Shown here: piece after piece, positions 18,957 to 27,388 of the stretch
Layout of the letters: every line of letters begins with the position of its first letter
How positions within the stretch are numbered: position 1 is the stretch's first letter
DNA from: Streptomyces macrolidinus
GTDB lineage: Bacteria > Actinomycetota > Actinomycetes > Streptomycetales > Streptomycetaceae
DNA: 64,000 bases
Reading direction: 5' to 3'
Assembly (NCBI RefSeq): GCF_023887685.1
Contig: NZ_JAMWMR010000006.1
Coordinates: forward strand, 124,001 to 188,000
Program-made: the position numbers and the translations under genes
Notes under the pieces: model-generated
Seen by the model: the letters and a program-made list of their open reading frames with translations, nothing else
What the model was told of the DNA's origin: nothing
Database searches by the model: none

Positions 18957-20386
18957 GTCCTGAACGTGAGCCGGCGCACCCACTTGGTGTTGTTCACGCC
19001 GGGGTTGGCCGGGACGATGACGCGCGCCGGGTGGCCGTGGTCGAGCGAGAGGTCCGCACCGTTGACTTGCAGGGCGAGCAGCGATCGGAGGTCGTGGATC
19101 TGGTTGCCCCGCAGTACCACCGAGCGGTAGGGGCCGTGTGGTTGGACGGACTCCACCAGGACGCTTCCGGCGTCGGGGAGGCCGGCCAGAGCGGCGAGGT
19201 CGGCCAGCCGAAGGCCGCTCCAGTGCTGGTCGTCGGTGGACCATCCCTCCACGCAGGCGATCGGTAGTGCGGCGGCATGCCGGGGCATCGCGAGGAGCTG
19301 TGCGCGAGTGAAGACGAGTGTCGGCCCTCGGCCGCGGACCTCCAGCCGCCAGTCCGGCCCGACATGGGCGGGGGTGACGCCGAGGGAAGCGGCCGTCTTG
19401 TTGACCTGGAAGTCCTTCGGGCCGCCACCCGGATCACGGTTGTGCGGCGCGAGAAGGGCGGTCCTTCGCAGTCGGCCGCCGATGCTCTGCCCCGCGGTGA
19501 CCACCAGGAGGAGCAGTGATCCGCTCCCCACCAGGGCGAGTGCGCCGCGACGGGTCATGGTCGGTGCCGCGGGCTCGAGCGCGACCAGGCCGTCCGGATC
19601 GGGTGGCTCCGGCCGCGTGTCGGCGAGTCCGGTGCGCAGCTCCGTCAGCAGGCTGCGGGAGCGCAGGGAGCGGGTCATCCGGCCGAGTCTCAGGCTCACA
19701 TGGACGACGAACGCGGCGATGAACACCCAGGCGCCGTAGAAGTGCAGGGTGTAGAAGGAGCCCGGGAAGACGTAGAAGAGCTGGATGTTGAGGATCCCGG
19801 TGGCGAACTCGAAGACGACCCCGCCCACCAGCGCCAGCAGCGACAGCCGCTCCAACGCATGGGCGGCGCCGCGGGATGGCGGCCACTCGAACAGCTTCGG
19901 GATCACCGACCACAGTTTGGCCAGCACCACCGGCACCAGGACCACGCCGAGCGTCACGTGCACGCCTTGGGTGAGCCGGTAGAGCCAGTAAGGACGCGTA
20001 GGCCAGTCGAACAGGTAGAAGCCCAGCAGGCCCTTGTCCGGGGTCTGGTCGTTGAGTGCGCCGAGGCCGGGGTTGTAGGCGGCGTAGGAGAGCAACCCGG
20101 TGACGAAGAGCAGCGGGATGCCGATCAGCAGCACCAGGCCGAACACGGACGTCAGCCAGGGCCCACGGAGGGGACTGCGCCAGAAGCCGGGACGGAACGG
20201 CCCCGGTGGCGGGGGAGTCCGCTCGACCCGCCGCACGAAGGCCCGGACACGAGCGGCGCCCTCGGCGGCCCGCGCCGCGGCGGCAGCGCGAACGCGTTCG
20301 AGGCGCCCCGGCGCGTCCCCCTCGTCCGATGCGGGGTGCTGCGGCCCGTCGGAGCCCGGCGCCGACGGTCGTCCGCCACTGTCCAC
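18953..20386 (-). CDS. Cytochrome b561-like / molybdopterin oxidoreductase fusion
   Basis: A 477-residue protein in two parts. Residues 80-240 form a membrane cytochrome b-like module with about four helices and candidate heme His residues (143, 215, 229). After a further helix (283-300), residues 325-477 form a sulfite-oxidase/YedY-type molybdopterin domain. Its presumed Mo-ligand Cys378 lies in LPIACVEGWST, and the C-terminus reads PGVNNTKWVRRLTF. It therefore resembles MsrP and MsrQ joined in one chain, which would pass electrons to or from an extracytoplasmic Mo site. The substrate is unknown. It heads an operon with a membrane protein and a methyltransferase. Confidence 0.85.
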   Translation of the reverse strand: MDSGGRPSAPGSDGPQHPASDEGDAPGRLERVRAAAAARAAEGAARVRAFVRRVERTPPPPGPFRPGFWRSPLRGPWLTSVFGLVLLIGIPLLFVTGLLSYAAYNPGLGALNDQTPDKGLLGFYLFDWPTRPYWLYRLTQGVHVTLGVVLVPVVLAKLWSVIPKLFEWPPSRGAAHALERLSLLALVGGVVFEFATGILNIQLFYVFPGSFYTLHFYGAWVFIAAFVVHVSLRLGRMTRSLRSRSLLTELRTGLADTRPEPPDPDGLVALEPAAPTMTRRGALALVGSGSLLLLVVTAGQSIGGRLRRTALLAPHNRDPGGGPKDFQVNKTAASLGVTPAHVGPDWRLEVRGRGPTLVFTRAQLLAMPRHAAALPIACVEGWSTDDQHWSGLRLADLAALAGLPDAGSVLVESVQPHGPYRSVVLRGNQIHDLRSLLALQVNGADLSLDHGHPARVIVPANPGVNNTKWVRRLTFRT

Positions 20387-20596
20387 CGGCTGCCTCCTCC
20401 GTCTCCGGGCCGACGCTGAGAAGGCGGATGAACTCCATCGCTCCGTCAGTGCCTGTCAGGTCATCAGCTACAAGCTGGCACAGGTCGGGTCGGCGTTCCG
20501 GGCCAGTCGTGCATGCGGGTGTCTCTTGCCAGTCGAACGGTCGACGTGGCACTCCGTACGGCTCGACGGGTCGTGCCGTGGCCTCATAGTGGTGGG

Positions 20597-21040
20597 GTGC
20601 GACGCATCAGCGCACGGCACAGCATCCTCACCCGGCCCGGCCGCACCGCGCTGACCAGGGAAGTGCTCTGGTTCGTCATGATCGGCGTCGCCTCCACGGT
20701 GGTCCAGGCACTGCTGTACTGGGCTCTGCGCCATGAGGCGTCGCCGGTCCTGGCCGATTTCGCCTCCCTCGCCGTCGTCACCGTCCTCAACACGGAGGCC
20801 AACCGCCGACTGACCTTTCGCGGGTCCACGGTCCGGGTCCTCCAGGCACATCTGGCCGCGGGCGGCCTGTTCCTCCTGGCCTACCTGGTCACCTCGGGCG
20901 CCGTCCTGCTTCTCCGTCACTACCGGCCCACCGTCTCGCCGGCGGCGGAGACTCTGGTGCTCGTACCGAGCTTCGCCCTGGTGACCGTGGTGCGCTTCGC
21001 CGTCTTACGGATGGTCGTCTTCAGCCGCCGCCACCGATGA
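20597..21040 (+). CDS. GtrA family membrane protein
   Basis: A 147-residue four-helix membrane protein of the GtrA type, with EVLWFVMIGVASTVVQALLY, the family signature NTEANRRLTF near residue 74, and a basic tail. GtrA proteins are thought to flip or present polyprenyl-phosphate sugars for periplasmic glycosyltransferases. GTG 20597 is chosen as start; the 28 upstream codons are not membrane-like. It contains a TTA leucine codon at 21005-21007, and its 3' end overlaps the convergent glycosyltransferase gene by 36 bp, so that this TTA is the complement of that gene's TAA stop. Confidence 0.85.
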   Translation: MRRISARHSILTRPGRTALTREVLWFVMIGVASTVVQALLYWALRHEASPVLADFASLAVVTVLNTEANRRLTFRGSTVRVLQAHLAAGGLFLLAYLVTSGAVLLLRHYRPTVSPAAETLVLVPSFALVTVVRFAVLRMVVFSRRHR

Positions 21041-22429
21041 CCCCCTTGCATCCGGTGTGGCTGACAGCCCGCCGCCGCGTTGCCGGGTCCGGACGAGTGC
21101 GCCGACGAGCACCGTAGCGGCGGCCAGCCCGTACGCAGTGGCCTGCACGCCATGCCACTCCCGTGCGCCCGCGACATACAGCACGGTGCCCGCGGCGGCG
21201 ACAGCGAGCCACTCCCATCGGCCGCCCATGGCAACGAGGGCCACGACAAGCAGCGCGTACCAGTAGTACGCGGGCGAGGTGAGCAGCAGCGCAGTGCCTG
21301 TGACCAGCAGCGATCCGTGCCACGGCCGCTTCGGATCGCCGCGCCGCAGGACGTACCAGGCACTGAGCGCGACCAGTGCGACAGCGGCCGGACCGGCCCA
21401 GGCGTCCGGCAACACCAGCCGCAGCAGCGCGAACCGGCCGACGTCGCCCGGCTCGTACCCCTCCTCCCGCAGGTAGCCGGGGAGGTATCCCAGGACCGCG
21501 GAACCGGACGCCAGCAGGTGGGGGAGGTAGACGAGTGCCACGACACCACCGGCGGCGAGCAGCACGCTCGCCGTCTCCCGCAGCCGGGCACGCGGGTGGC
21601 GCCCGGGGGCCAGCACCCCCGACAGCGCGCCCGGAACGGTGAGAGCGGGCAGCAACTTGACGGCGATCGCGGCCCCGAGCAGCGCTCCACGGCGTGCTCC
21701 CGCGGCCGTCCCGAGCGCGGCCACCGTGAGCAGCACTCCGAGCGTGTCCACATGGGCGTCGTTGACCGCGGCGAACGGCACCGCCGGACACCATGCCCAC
21801 AGCGCCACCCACCACGTGTCGCCACCCCTGCGCCGCTGCACCAGGAGCAGCGCCACCGTCGTGGCGACGGCGAGCACCGCACCGGCGATCTGCAGCGGCT
21901 TGTGCCGCCCGCCTGCCGGGGAGACGGCGTGCACCAACAGGAACCACCCCTCGGCCACGGGCGGATAGATCGTGCGTTCGGACGGCCTGTTGATGCGCGT
22001 GCACACGCCCCTCACCGAGCGGAGGTCCCACCCATGGCATGCGGAGGTGGCGGGGAAGAGCCACGGATCACGCAACCGGGCGAGCTGCGGCGCGTCGGGC
22101 GGGTGGGCGTACGGGGAGACCCCCGCGGCCTGCACTCGGCCGTCCCACGCGTAGCGGTACATGTCGTCGCTGGTGCGTGGCGGAGCCGAGAGCGCCACCG
22201 AGCACAGGGCGATCCCGCCGGCCAGGATCAGTGCCACGGAGGTGCGCACCGGCATGCGCCGCACCACCCACACCGCGCAGGCGAACAGCACCCACGCGGC
22301 GGCGTACCAGTACAACAGCGCGGCCGGACGGCCGAGATCACCGCCTGCGCGGAGGGTCGCGGCGACGACGGCCGTGAGGGCGGCGAGGAGCGTGATGGCG
22401 CAGAGCGTACGGACGCGCACATCCGCCAC
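21005..22429 (-). CDS. GT-C fold polyprenyl-phosphate-dependent mannosyltransferase-like protein
   Basis: A 474-residue protein with about eleven or twelve membrane helices. The first extracytoplasmic loop contains SDDMYRYAWDGRVQAAGVSP, where the acidic pair matches the catalytic site position of GT-C mannosyltransferases (GT87/DUF2029-like), followed by ERTIYPPVAEG. Such enzymes transfer sugars from polyprenyl-phosphate donors on the outer face of the membrane. It lies between gtrA (convergent) and the epimerase gene (divergent, 71 bp). The sugar and acceptor are unknown. Confidence 0.8.
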   Translation of the reverse strand: MADVRVRTLCAITLLAALTAVVAATLRAGGDLGRPAALLYWYAAAWVLFACAVWVVRRMPVRTSVALILAGGIALCSVALSAPPRTSDDMYRYAWDGRVQAAGVSPYAHPPDAPQLARLRDPWLFPATSACHGWDLRSVRGVCTRINRPSERTIYPPVAEGWFLLVHAVSPAGGRHKPLQIAGAVLAVATTVALLLVQRRRGGDTWWVALWAWCPAVPFAAVNDAHVDTLGVLLTVAALGTAAGARRGALLGAAIAVKLLPALTVPGALSGVLAPGRHPRARLRETASVLLAAGGVVALVYLPHLLASGSAVLGYLPGYLREEGYEPGDVGRFALLRLVLPDAWAGPAAVALVALSAWYVLRRGDPKRPWHGSLLVTGTALLLTSPAYYWYALLVVALVAMGGRWEWLAVAAAGTVLYVAGAREWHGVQATAYGLAAATVLVGALVRTRQRGGGLSATPDARGSSVAAAEDDHP

Positions 22430-22500
22430 AGTGGCAGCCGCGAACGCGCCGGACGGACTCGCCGCGCCGCGTAGGCGGATCCAGCCGTAGCCTCGAAGGC

Positions 22501-23559
22501 GTGCTGATTCTCGTCACGGGCGGGGCCGGGTTCATCGGCTCCCAGGTCGTCGGTGCGCTGGTCGAGGCCGGACACGAGGTGCGCGTGCTGGACCTGCGGT
22601 TCCCCGAGCCGCCGCAGTTCCCGCCCGGCGTCGCGTTCGTACGGGGCGATGTGCGGGACCGGGCGGTGGTCGAGGAGGCGCTGCACACGGTGGACGCCGT
22701 CTGCCACCAGGCGGCCATGGTCGGCCTGGGCCGGGACTTCGACGACGCGCCCGCCTACGTGGGGTGCAACGACCTGGCCACCACCGTCCTGCTCTCGGCC
22801 ATGGCCCGGCTGCAGGTGAACGAACTCGTCCTGGCCGGATCGATGGTCTACTACGGCGAGGGCCGCTACGACTGCGCCCACCACGGGACCGTCCGGCCGG
22901 GCCCGCGCCGGGTCGCCGACCTGGACGCCGGGCGGTTCGAGCCCGTCTGCCCGCGCTGCGGCGATCCGCTGACCCCCCGCCTCGTGCCGGAGGACGCACC
23001 GCCCGACCCGCGTAACGTCTACGCGGCGACGAAAGTCGCTCAGGAGCACCTGGCCACCGCCTGGGCCCGCGCCACCGGCGGCCGGGCGGTCGCCCTGCGC
23101 TACCACAACGTCTACGGGCCGGGCATGCCGCGCGACACCCCGTACGCCGGGGTGGCCTCGCTCTTCCGCTCCGCGCTCGCCCGCGGCGAGCCGCCCCGAG
23201 TCTTCGAGGACGGCGGCCAGCGCCGGGACTTCATCCATGTCCGGGACGTGGCCGCCGCCAACCTGACGGCGCTCGGCGCGGTCGGTGCCGCGATCCCGGA
23301 CGGCACACTGCGCGCCTACAACGTCGGCAGCGGGAGCCCGCACACCGTGGGAGAGATGGCCACCGCGCTCTCCGCTGCCTGCCGTGGGCCCGAGCCGGTG
23401 GTGACCGGCGAGTACCGGCTGGGCGACGTCCGCCATATCACCGCCTCCTCGTCACGACTGCGCGAGGAACTCGGCTGGCTGCCCCGAGTGCCGTTCGCCG
23501 ACGGCATGCGGGAGTTCGCGAAGGCCCCCCTCCGTGGCACGGGAACGGCGCCTGGGTGA
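22501..23559 (+). CDS. NAD-dependent nucleotide-sugar epimerase/dehydratase with CxxC insert
   Basis: A 352-residue extended short-chain dehydrogenase. The NAD motif TGGAGFIGSQV is at the N-terminus, and the catalytic region includes GSMVYYGEG and NVYAATKVAQEHLA (YxxxK). An unusual insertion around residue 145 contains CPRCGDPL, a zinc-ribbon-like knuckle, between the usual SSxxVYG strand and the Tyr/Lys helix. GTG 22501 is the start. It leads an operon with a GT2 and a DUF2064 protein. It probably makes a nucleotide sugar (for example UDP-galactose or UDP-glucuronate type chemistry), which I cannot specify. Confidence 0.85.
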   Translation: MLILVTGGAGFIGSQVVGALVEAGHEVRVLDLRFPEPPQFPPGVAFVRGDVRDRAVVEEALHTVDAVCHQAAMVGLGRDFDDAPAYVGCNDLATTVLLSAMARLQVNELVLAGSMVYYGEGRYDCAHHGTVRPGPRRVADLDAGRFEPVCPRCGDPLTPRLVPEDAPPDPRNVYAATKVAQEHLATAWARATGGRAVALRYHNVYGPGMPRDTPYAGVASLFRSALARGEPPRVFEDGGQRRDFIHVRDVAAANLTALGAVGAAIPDGTLRAYNVGSGSPHTVGEMATALSAACRGPEPVVTGEYRLGDVRHITASSSRLREELGWLPRVPFADGMREFAKAPLRGTGTAPG

Positions 23560-23652
23560 CGCGCGGATGGGAGCGGATCCGCGAACGGGAGCCGCCGGAT
23601 GCGCCCCGATCCGGGCGCGCCGTCCCTCGGTTCTCACCGTAGGCTGAAAGAC

Positions 23653-24351
23653 GTGACCGAGAGGCAACGGCCCCTGGTGGACGTCGTACTCCCGTGCCTG
23701 AACGAAGTGGCCGCCCTTCCCTGGGTGTTGGAGCGGATTCCGGCCGACTGGCGAGCCGTTGTCGTCGACAACGGCTCGACCGATGGCTCCGCCGAACTCG
23801 CCGCGTCGCTGGGCGCGTACGTCGTGGGCGAACCGGTGCGCGGCTTCGGCGCCGCCTGCGCGGCCGGGCTGCGCGCCGCCGCCGCGCCCATGGTCTGCTT
23901 CTGCGACTGCGATGCCTCCCTCGACCCGGGGCTGCTGCCGTCCCTCGCCCAGCCCGTCCTGGACGGTGAGGCGGACCTGATGCTCGGCCGCCGCAGGCCG
24001 ACGACGCGCGGGGCCTGGCCGATGCACGCCCGCCTCGCCAATCGCGAACTGGCCCGGCTGATCCGCCGCCGCACCGGCCTGCGCCTGCACGACCTCGGTC
24101 CGATGCGGGTGGCCCGCCGGGAGGCCCTGCTCGAACTGGACCTGACCGACCGCAGGTCCGGCTATCCGCTGCAGATGGTCGTCCGCGCCGCCGACGCCGG
24201 ATGGCGGGTGCGCGAGATCGACGTGCCGTACTACCCGCGCACCGGCCCTTCCAAGATCACAGGAACCTGGCGTGGCACCTGGCACGCGGTGCGCGACATG
24301 CGCGCGGTGTTCAGCGAGCCGCCGCGGCGTCCGGCGAGAGTACTGCGGTGA
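23653..24351 (+). CDS. Family 2 glycosyltransferase (polyprenyl-phosphate glycosyltransferase-like)
   Basis: A 232-residue GT-A enzyme reading VDVVLPCLNEVAALPWVLER at the N-terminus, VVDNGSTDGSAELAASLG, and the DxD-like CFCDCDASLDPG. It is shorter than DPM synthases with membrane anchors and has no membrane helix of its own, which fits cooperation with the nearby GtrA protein. GTG 23653 is the start (RBS-like GAAAG upstream). The downstream gene overlaps by 4 bp (GTGA). It likely charges polyprenyl phosphate with a sugar; inferred from family and neighbours. Confidence 0.85.
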   Translation: MTERQRPLVDVVLPCLNEVAALPWVLERIPADWRAVVVDNGSTDGSAELAASLGAYVVGEPVRGFGAACAAGLRAAAAPMVCFCDCDASLDPGLLPSLAQPVLDGEADLMLGRRRPTTRGAWPMHARLANRELARLIRRRTGLRLHDLGPMRVARREALLELDLTDRRSGYPLQMVVRAADAGWRVREIDVPYYPRTGPSKITGTWRGTWHAVRDMRAVFSEPPRRPARVLR

Positions 24352-25022
24352 GCGGCCCGGTCGGGCCGAGGCCCGAGAGCGAGGCCGGCTCGACCACGGT
24401 GTTGGTGATCGCCAAGGAGCCAAGGCCTGGGCACGTGAAGACCCGGCTCACCCCGCCGTTCACCCCCGTCCAGGCAGCCGCGCTGGCGGAAGCTGCGCTC
24501 GCCGACACCCTCGAGACCGTACTGCGCTGCCCGGCCCGCCGCCGAGTGCTCTTCCTGGACGGCGCGCCTGGACGCTGGCTGCCGCCCGGCATCGAGGTGA
24601 TCTCGCAGGTGTCCGGCGGCCTGGACGAGCGGTTGGCCGCGGCCTTCGCCGCCGTGGCGGACGGCCCCGCCCTGCTGGTCGGCATGGACACCCCACAGCT
24701 CACGCCGCAGCTCCTCGCCCCGGTCATGGGTCCCGGCGCGTGGCGGGGGTGCGACGCGTGGTTCGGCCCGGCGGAGGACGGCGGGTTCTGGGCGCTCGGC
24801 CTGGCTGTGCCCGACCCGGCGCTGCTGCGAGGCATCCCGATGTCCACCGCGTACACCGGCGCCGCACAGCGCGACCGCCTCACCGGGGCGGGCCTTCGGG
24901 TGCGCGACCTGCCGCTCCTGCGCGACGTGGACACGGCACCCGACGCAGCCGAGGTGGCAGCCGCGGCGCCGGGATCGAGGTTCGCCACCCGCTGGGAGCG
25001 CTACTCTTCCGGCTTGCTCTAG
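24348..25022 (+). CDS. DUF2064 / TIGR04282-type glycosyltransferase-like protein
   Basis: A 224-residue nucleotidyltransferase-fold protein with the N-terminal signature LVIAKEPRPGHVKTRLTPPF, then LLVGMDTPQLTP and FGPAEDGGFWALGL, typical of DUF2064. Members are annotated as glycosyltransferases, some near arsenosugar genes; no arsenic genes are present here. GTG 24348 overlaps the GT2 stop. It is the last cargo gene before the right-hand tRNA-Pro duplicate. Confidence 0.85.
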   Translation: MSGPVGPRPESEAGSTTVLVIAKEPRPGHVKTRLTPPFTPVQAAALAEAALADTLETVLRCPARRRVLFLDGAPGRWLPPGIEVISQVSGGLDERLAAAFAAVADGPALLVGMDTPQLTPQLLAPVMGPGAWRGCDAWFGPAEDGGFWALGLAVPDPALLRGIPMSTAYTGAAQRDRLTGAGLRVRDLPLLRDVDTAPDAAEVAAAAPGSRFATRWERYSSGLL

Positions 25023-25166
25023 CCTGGCGCGGCGCCCGCCCGGCGCATGGGCAGCAGTGAATCTCGTACGACCGGTTCACCGGCGACGACACAGCACGTG
25101 ACGCAGTGCGTTGGCGATCAGCCGGTCGCTGCGGTCGGTCATGTGCGCGCAGGAGGCGTCGAGTTG

Positions 25167-25209
25167 CTGGGGGTCAAGGGGGCGCAGGTTCACATCCTGT
25201 CGTCCCGAC
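25167..25209 (+). other. Putative right-hand att site: tRNA-Pro 3'-end duplicate
   Basis: 41 of 43 bases are identical to 9314-9356 (tRNA-Pro anticodon loop through discriminator). No 5' half is present, so it is not a tRNA gene. It is followed, like the real tRNA, by GCAGGTCAGGGGCT and a hairpin. With the integrase remnant at the other end, this marks the far boundary of a ~15.85-kb integrated element. Confidence 0.75.
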
Positions 25210-25236
25210 AGTGATATCGGTTGTTCCGTCCGCAGG

Positions 25237-25264
25237 TCAGGGGCTCTCTTCGGAGGGCCCCTGA
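25237..25264 (+). terminator. Terminator hairpin after tRNA-Pro duplicate
   Basis: TCAGGGGCTCTC (25237-25248), loop TTCG, GAGGGCCCCTGA (25253-25264): a 12-bp stem with one wobble pair and a stable tetraloop. It is probably the original chromosomal terminator of tRNA-Pro before the island was inserted. Confidence 0.7.
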
Positions 25265-25294
25265 TGCGTTCGGAGGAGCGGCCACGCCGGGGGC

Positions 25295-26299
25295 TCAGGC
25301 CCGTGTTCTGGGCGGTGTGTTCGTGAGCCCGTTCGGCTGGTGTCGGCCGTCGGGTGGCAGCGTGGCCGGAGTGCGGGCGTTCTTCAGCCACTCCACGTAA
25401 GCCGGTGCCTCCCGGGCCACGGCCCAGTAGGACTCCTCCAAGTGCGGGTAGACCTCGTCCAGTTCGGCCTCGGTACGGGCGGCCAGCAGCAGCCGCACGC
25501 TGATGGGGTCGCCCTCCAGCGGGCGGATGGCCAGATCGGGGCGGGGGTGGGCGGTGGGCTGGCTGACGGTGACGACCTCGCCGATCGCGGCCAGCGAGTA
25601 CGCGGTGAGGTAGTCGCCGTGCAGCATCTCCGACCGCAGGCCCGCCGACCGCAGGGCCCGGAACAGTGCATCCCACTCGCCGTCGACGGTGGCGTCGACC
25701 ATCCAGCGGTCACCGGCCAGGTCGGCCATCCGCACCCGGTCGCGCGAGGCCGCCGGGTGGTTCGCGGCGAGCGTGACGAACTGCGGCTCGCGTTCGACGA
25801 GGACGCGGACGCGGAGTCCGGGCGGCATCCGCAGCGGGCTGCCCTCGACCTCGTGCACGAACGCCATGTCGAGCCTGCCGGCGGCGACCATGGCCAGCAG
25901 CGAGTTGGCGGAGACGTTCATCTGGAGCGTCGGCTCGATCCGCGCCACCCCGGTCCGCAGCCGGTGCAGCCAGCCCGGGATGGCGCGGTTCGCCGTGGCG
26001 CCGATGCGCAGCCGGAAGCCGCAGGCGACGCGGGCGGCTGCGGCCCGGGTCTCCGTCACCATCGCCGCGAACTCCGTCACCAGCGGCCGGGCCCGGCTGA
26101 GCACCACCAGGCCCAGCGGGGTGGGGCGGCAGCCCGTGCGGCTGCGTACGAAGAGCTGGGCGCCGAGAGCGTTCTCGATGCGCCGCAACTGGGTGCTCAA
26201 CGAGGGCTGCGCCATGCCGAGTTCCCGCGCCGCTCTGTGCAGACTGCCGGTGTCGGCGATGACGCAGAGCACGCGCAGGTGCCTGACCTCCAGCTCCAT
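25295..26299 (-). CDS. snpR: LysR-type regulator of the snapalysin gene
   Basis: A 334-residue LysR-family activator. The N-terminal helix-turn-helix reads [20 protein letters not shown], then [19 protein letters not shown], followed by the substrate-binding domain. MEL at 26299 is the natural start. It is divergent from snpA with 182 bp between starts, the classical Streptomyces arrangement in which the LysR protein (SnpR) activates the small neutral protease gene. A long Pro/Thr-rich tail follows the effector domain. Confidence 0.88.
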   Translation of the reverse strand: MELEVRHLRVLCVIADTGSLHRAARELGMAQPSLSTQLRRIENALGAQLFVRSRTGCRPTPLGLVVLSRARPLVTEFAAMVTETRAAAARVACGFRLRIGATANRAIPGWLHRLRTGVARIEPTLQMNVSANSLLAMVAAGRLDMAFVHEVEGSPLRMPPGLRVRVLVEREPQFVTLAANHPAASRDRVRMADLAGDRWMVDATVDGEWDALFRALRSAGLRSEMLHGDYLTAYSLAAIGEVVTVSQPTAHPRPDLAIRPLEGDPISVRLLLAARTEAELDEVYPHLEESYWAVAREAPAYVEWLKNARTPATLPPDGRHQPNGLTNTPPRTRA

Positions 26300-26481
26300 G
26301 GGGGGAGCGTAGAGCGGGGCTCCGTGTGACACCAGGTGTTCAAGTGCCAGCGAATGCGGATGAGTTGGACCCTGATAGCCCGGCGCTATCCCCGATTGCC
26401 ATCATCCCGGGACCCGTTCAGTCGTCCGACACTTCCTGGCAACCGATCGTTCCACCCCACAGGACGAGTAGGAGCCCCCCC

Positions 26482-27174
26482 ATGACGTCGTTGCGTACAA
26501 GCGCCGGGCAGAAGAACTCCAGGAGACTCGCGGCTCTCGCGCTCGGTCTCGGACTGGCCGCGGCGGCCCTGGGCACCGCGGCCCCGGCGGGCGCCCAGCC
26601 CCAGGGTGCCGACCGGGCCCCGGCCCGTAGCGTCGCCGGCTACGTCGGTTCCGCCGAGAACACCGACAACAAGGCCTTCTTCGACGCGGTCCTGAAGTCC
26701 GTCGCCCAGCGGCAGGCCGCGCAGCCCTCCCTCAAGACGGTGACCGTCTACTACAACGCCTCCCAGGCACCCAGCTTCCGCTCGCAGATAGCGAGCGCCG
26801 CCTCGATCTGGAACAGCTCCGTGTCGAACGTGAAGCTCCAGGCGACATCGGGCAACGCCGACTTCGCCTACTACGAGGGCAACGACCCGAGCGGGTCGTA
26901 CGCGTCCACCAACGGCCACGGCAGCGGCTACATCTTCCTGGACTACGCGCAGAACCAGCAGTACGACTCGATCCGGGTGACCGCCCACGAGACGGGCCAT
27001 GTGCTGGGCCTGCCCGACCACTACAGCGGCCCGTGCAGTGAGCTCATGTCGGGCGGTGGCCCCGGCCCGTCCTGCACCAACCGCTACCCGAACGCGACCG
27101 AGAAGTCTCGCGTCAACCAACTGTGGGCGAACGGTCTGGCCAAGGCCCTCGCCGAGGCCGGCGTGCGGCGCTGA
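26482..27174 (+). CDS. snpA: Snapalysin, small neutral zinc protease (M7)
   Basis: A 230-residue secreted precursor: a signal peptide ([18 protein letters not shown] then AGA), a short propeptide, and a mature domain starting around [20 protein letters not shown]. The zinc site [13 protein letters not shown] is the HExxHxxGxxD form typical of M7 snapalysin, with Asp as third ligand. One pair of cysteines is near the C-terminus ([17 protein letters not shown]). The start follows GTAGGAG. It is probably activated by the divergent LysR regulator, and a strong terminator follows. Confidence 0.95.
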   Translation: MTSLRTSAGQKNSRRLAALALGLGLAAAALGTAAPAGAQPQGADRAPARSVAGYVGSAENTDNKAFFDAVLKSVAQRQAAQPSLKTVTVYYNASQAPSFRSQIASAASIWNSSVSNVKLQATSGNADFAYYEGNDPSGSYASTNGHGSGYIFLDYAQNQQYDSIRVTAHETGHVLGLPDHYSGPCSELMSGGGPGPSCTNRYPNATEKSRVNQLWANGLAKALAEAGVRR

Positions 27175-27221
27175 CCGACTGCGCCACGCCACCGGCCTCC
27201 CGGCCGTGACCTCACCACACC

Positions 27222-27257
27222 CGTACGGACCGCGGCTCCCCACCCGCGGTCCGTACG
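27222..27257. terminator. Strong inverted repeat after snpA
   Basis: CGTACGGACCGCGG (27222-27235) and CCGCGGTCCGTACG (27244-27257) form a perfect 14-bp stem with an 8-nt loop between snpA and the convergent M20 hydrolase gene. Probably a bidirectional terminator. Confidence 0.8.
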
Positions 27258-27388
27258 TCTGTGCCGGTCGCTCCGGCAGGGTCCTTCGAGCCGATCAGAG
27301 GGTGAACCGGCTCACCCGGTGTCGAGCACGGCGTCGGTGCCCCGCTCCCAGGCGCTCGACCCTCCGCGGCGCCTTCGGTCGAGGGGCT

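Noticed and set aside
24348..25022. Arsenosugar biosynthesis cluster
   Set aside because: DUF2064/TIGR04282 proteins occur in such clusters, but no ArsS, ArsM or other arsenic gene is present here.
25167..25209. Second tRNA-Pro gene
   Set aside because: Only the 3' part is present; the acceptor 5' strand and D-arm are absent, so it cannot fold as a tRNA.
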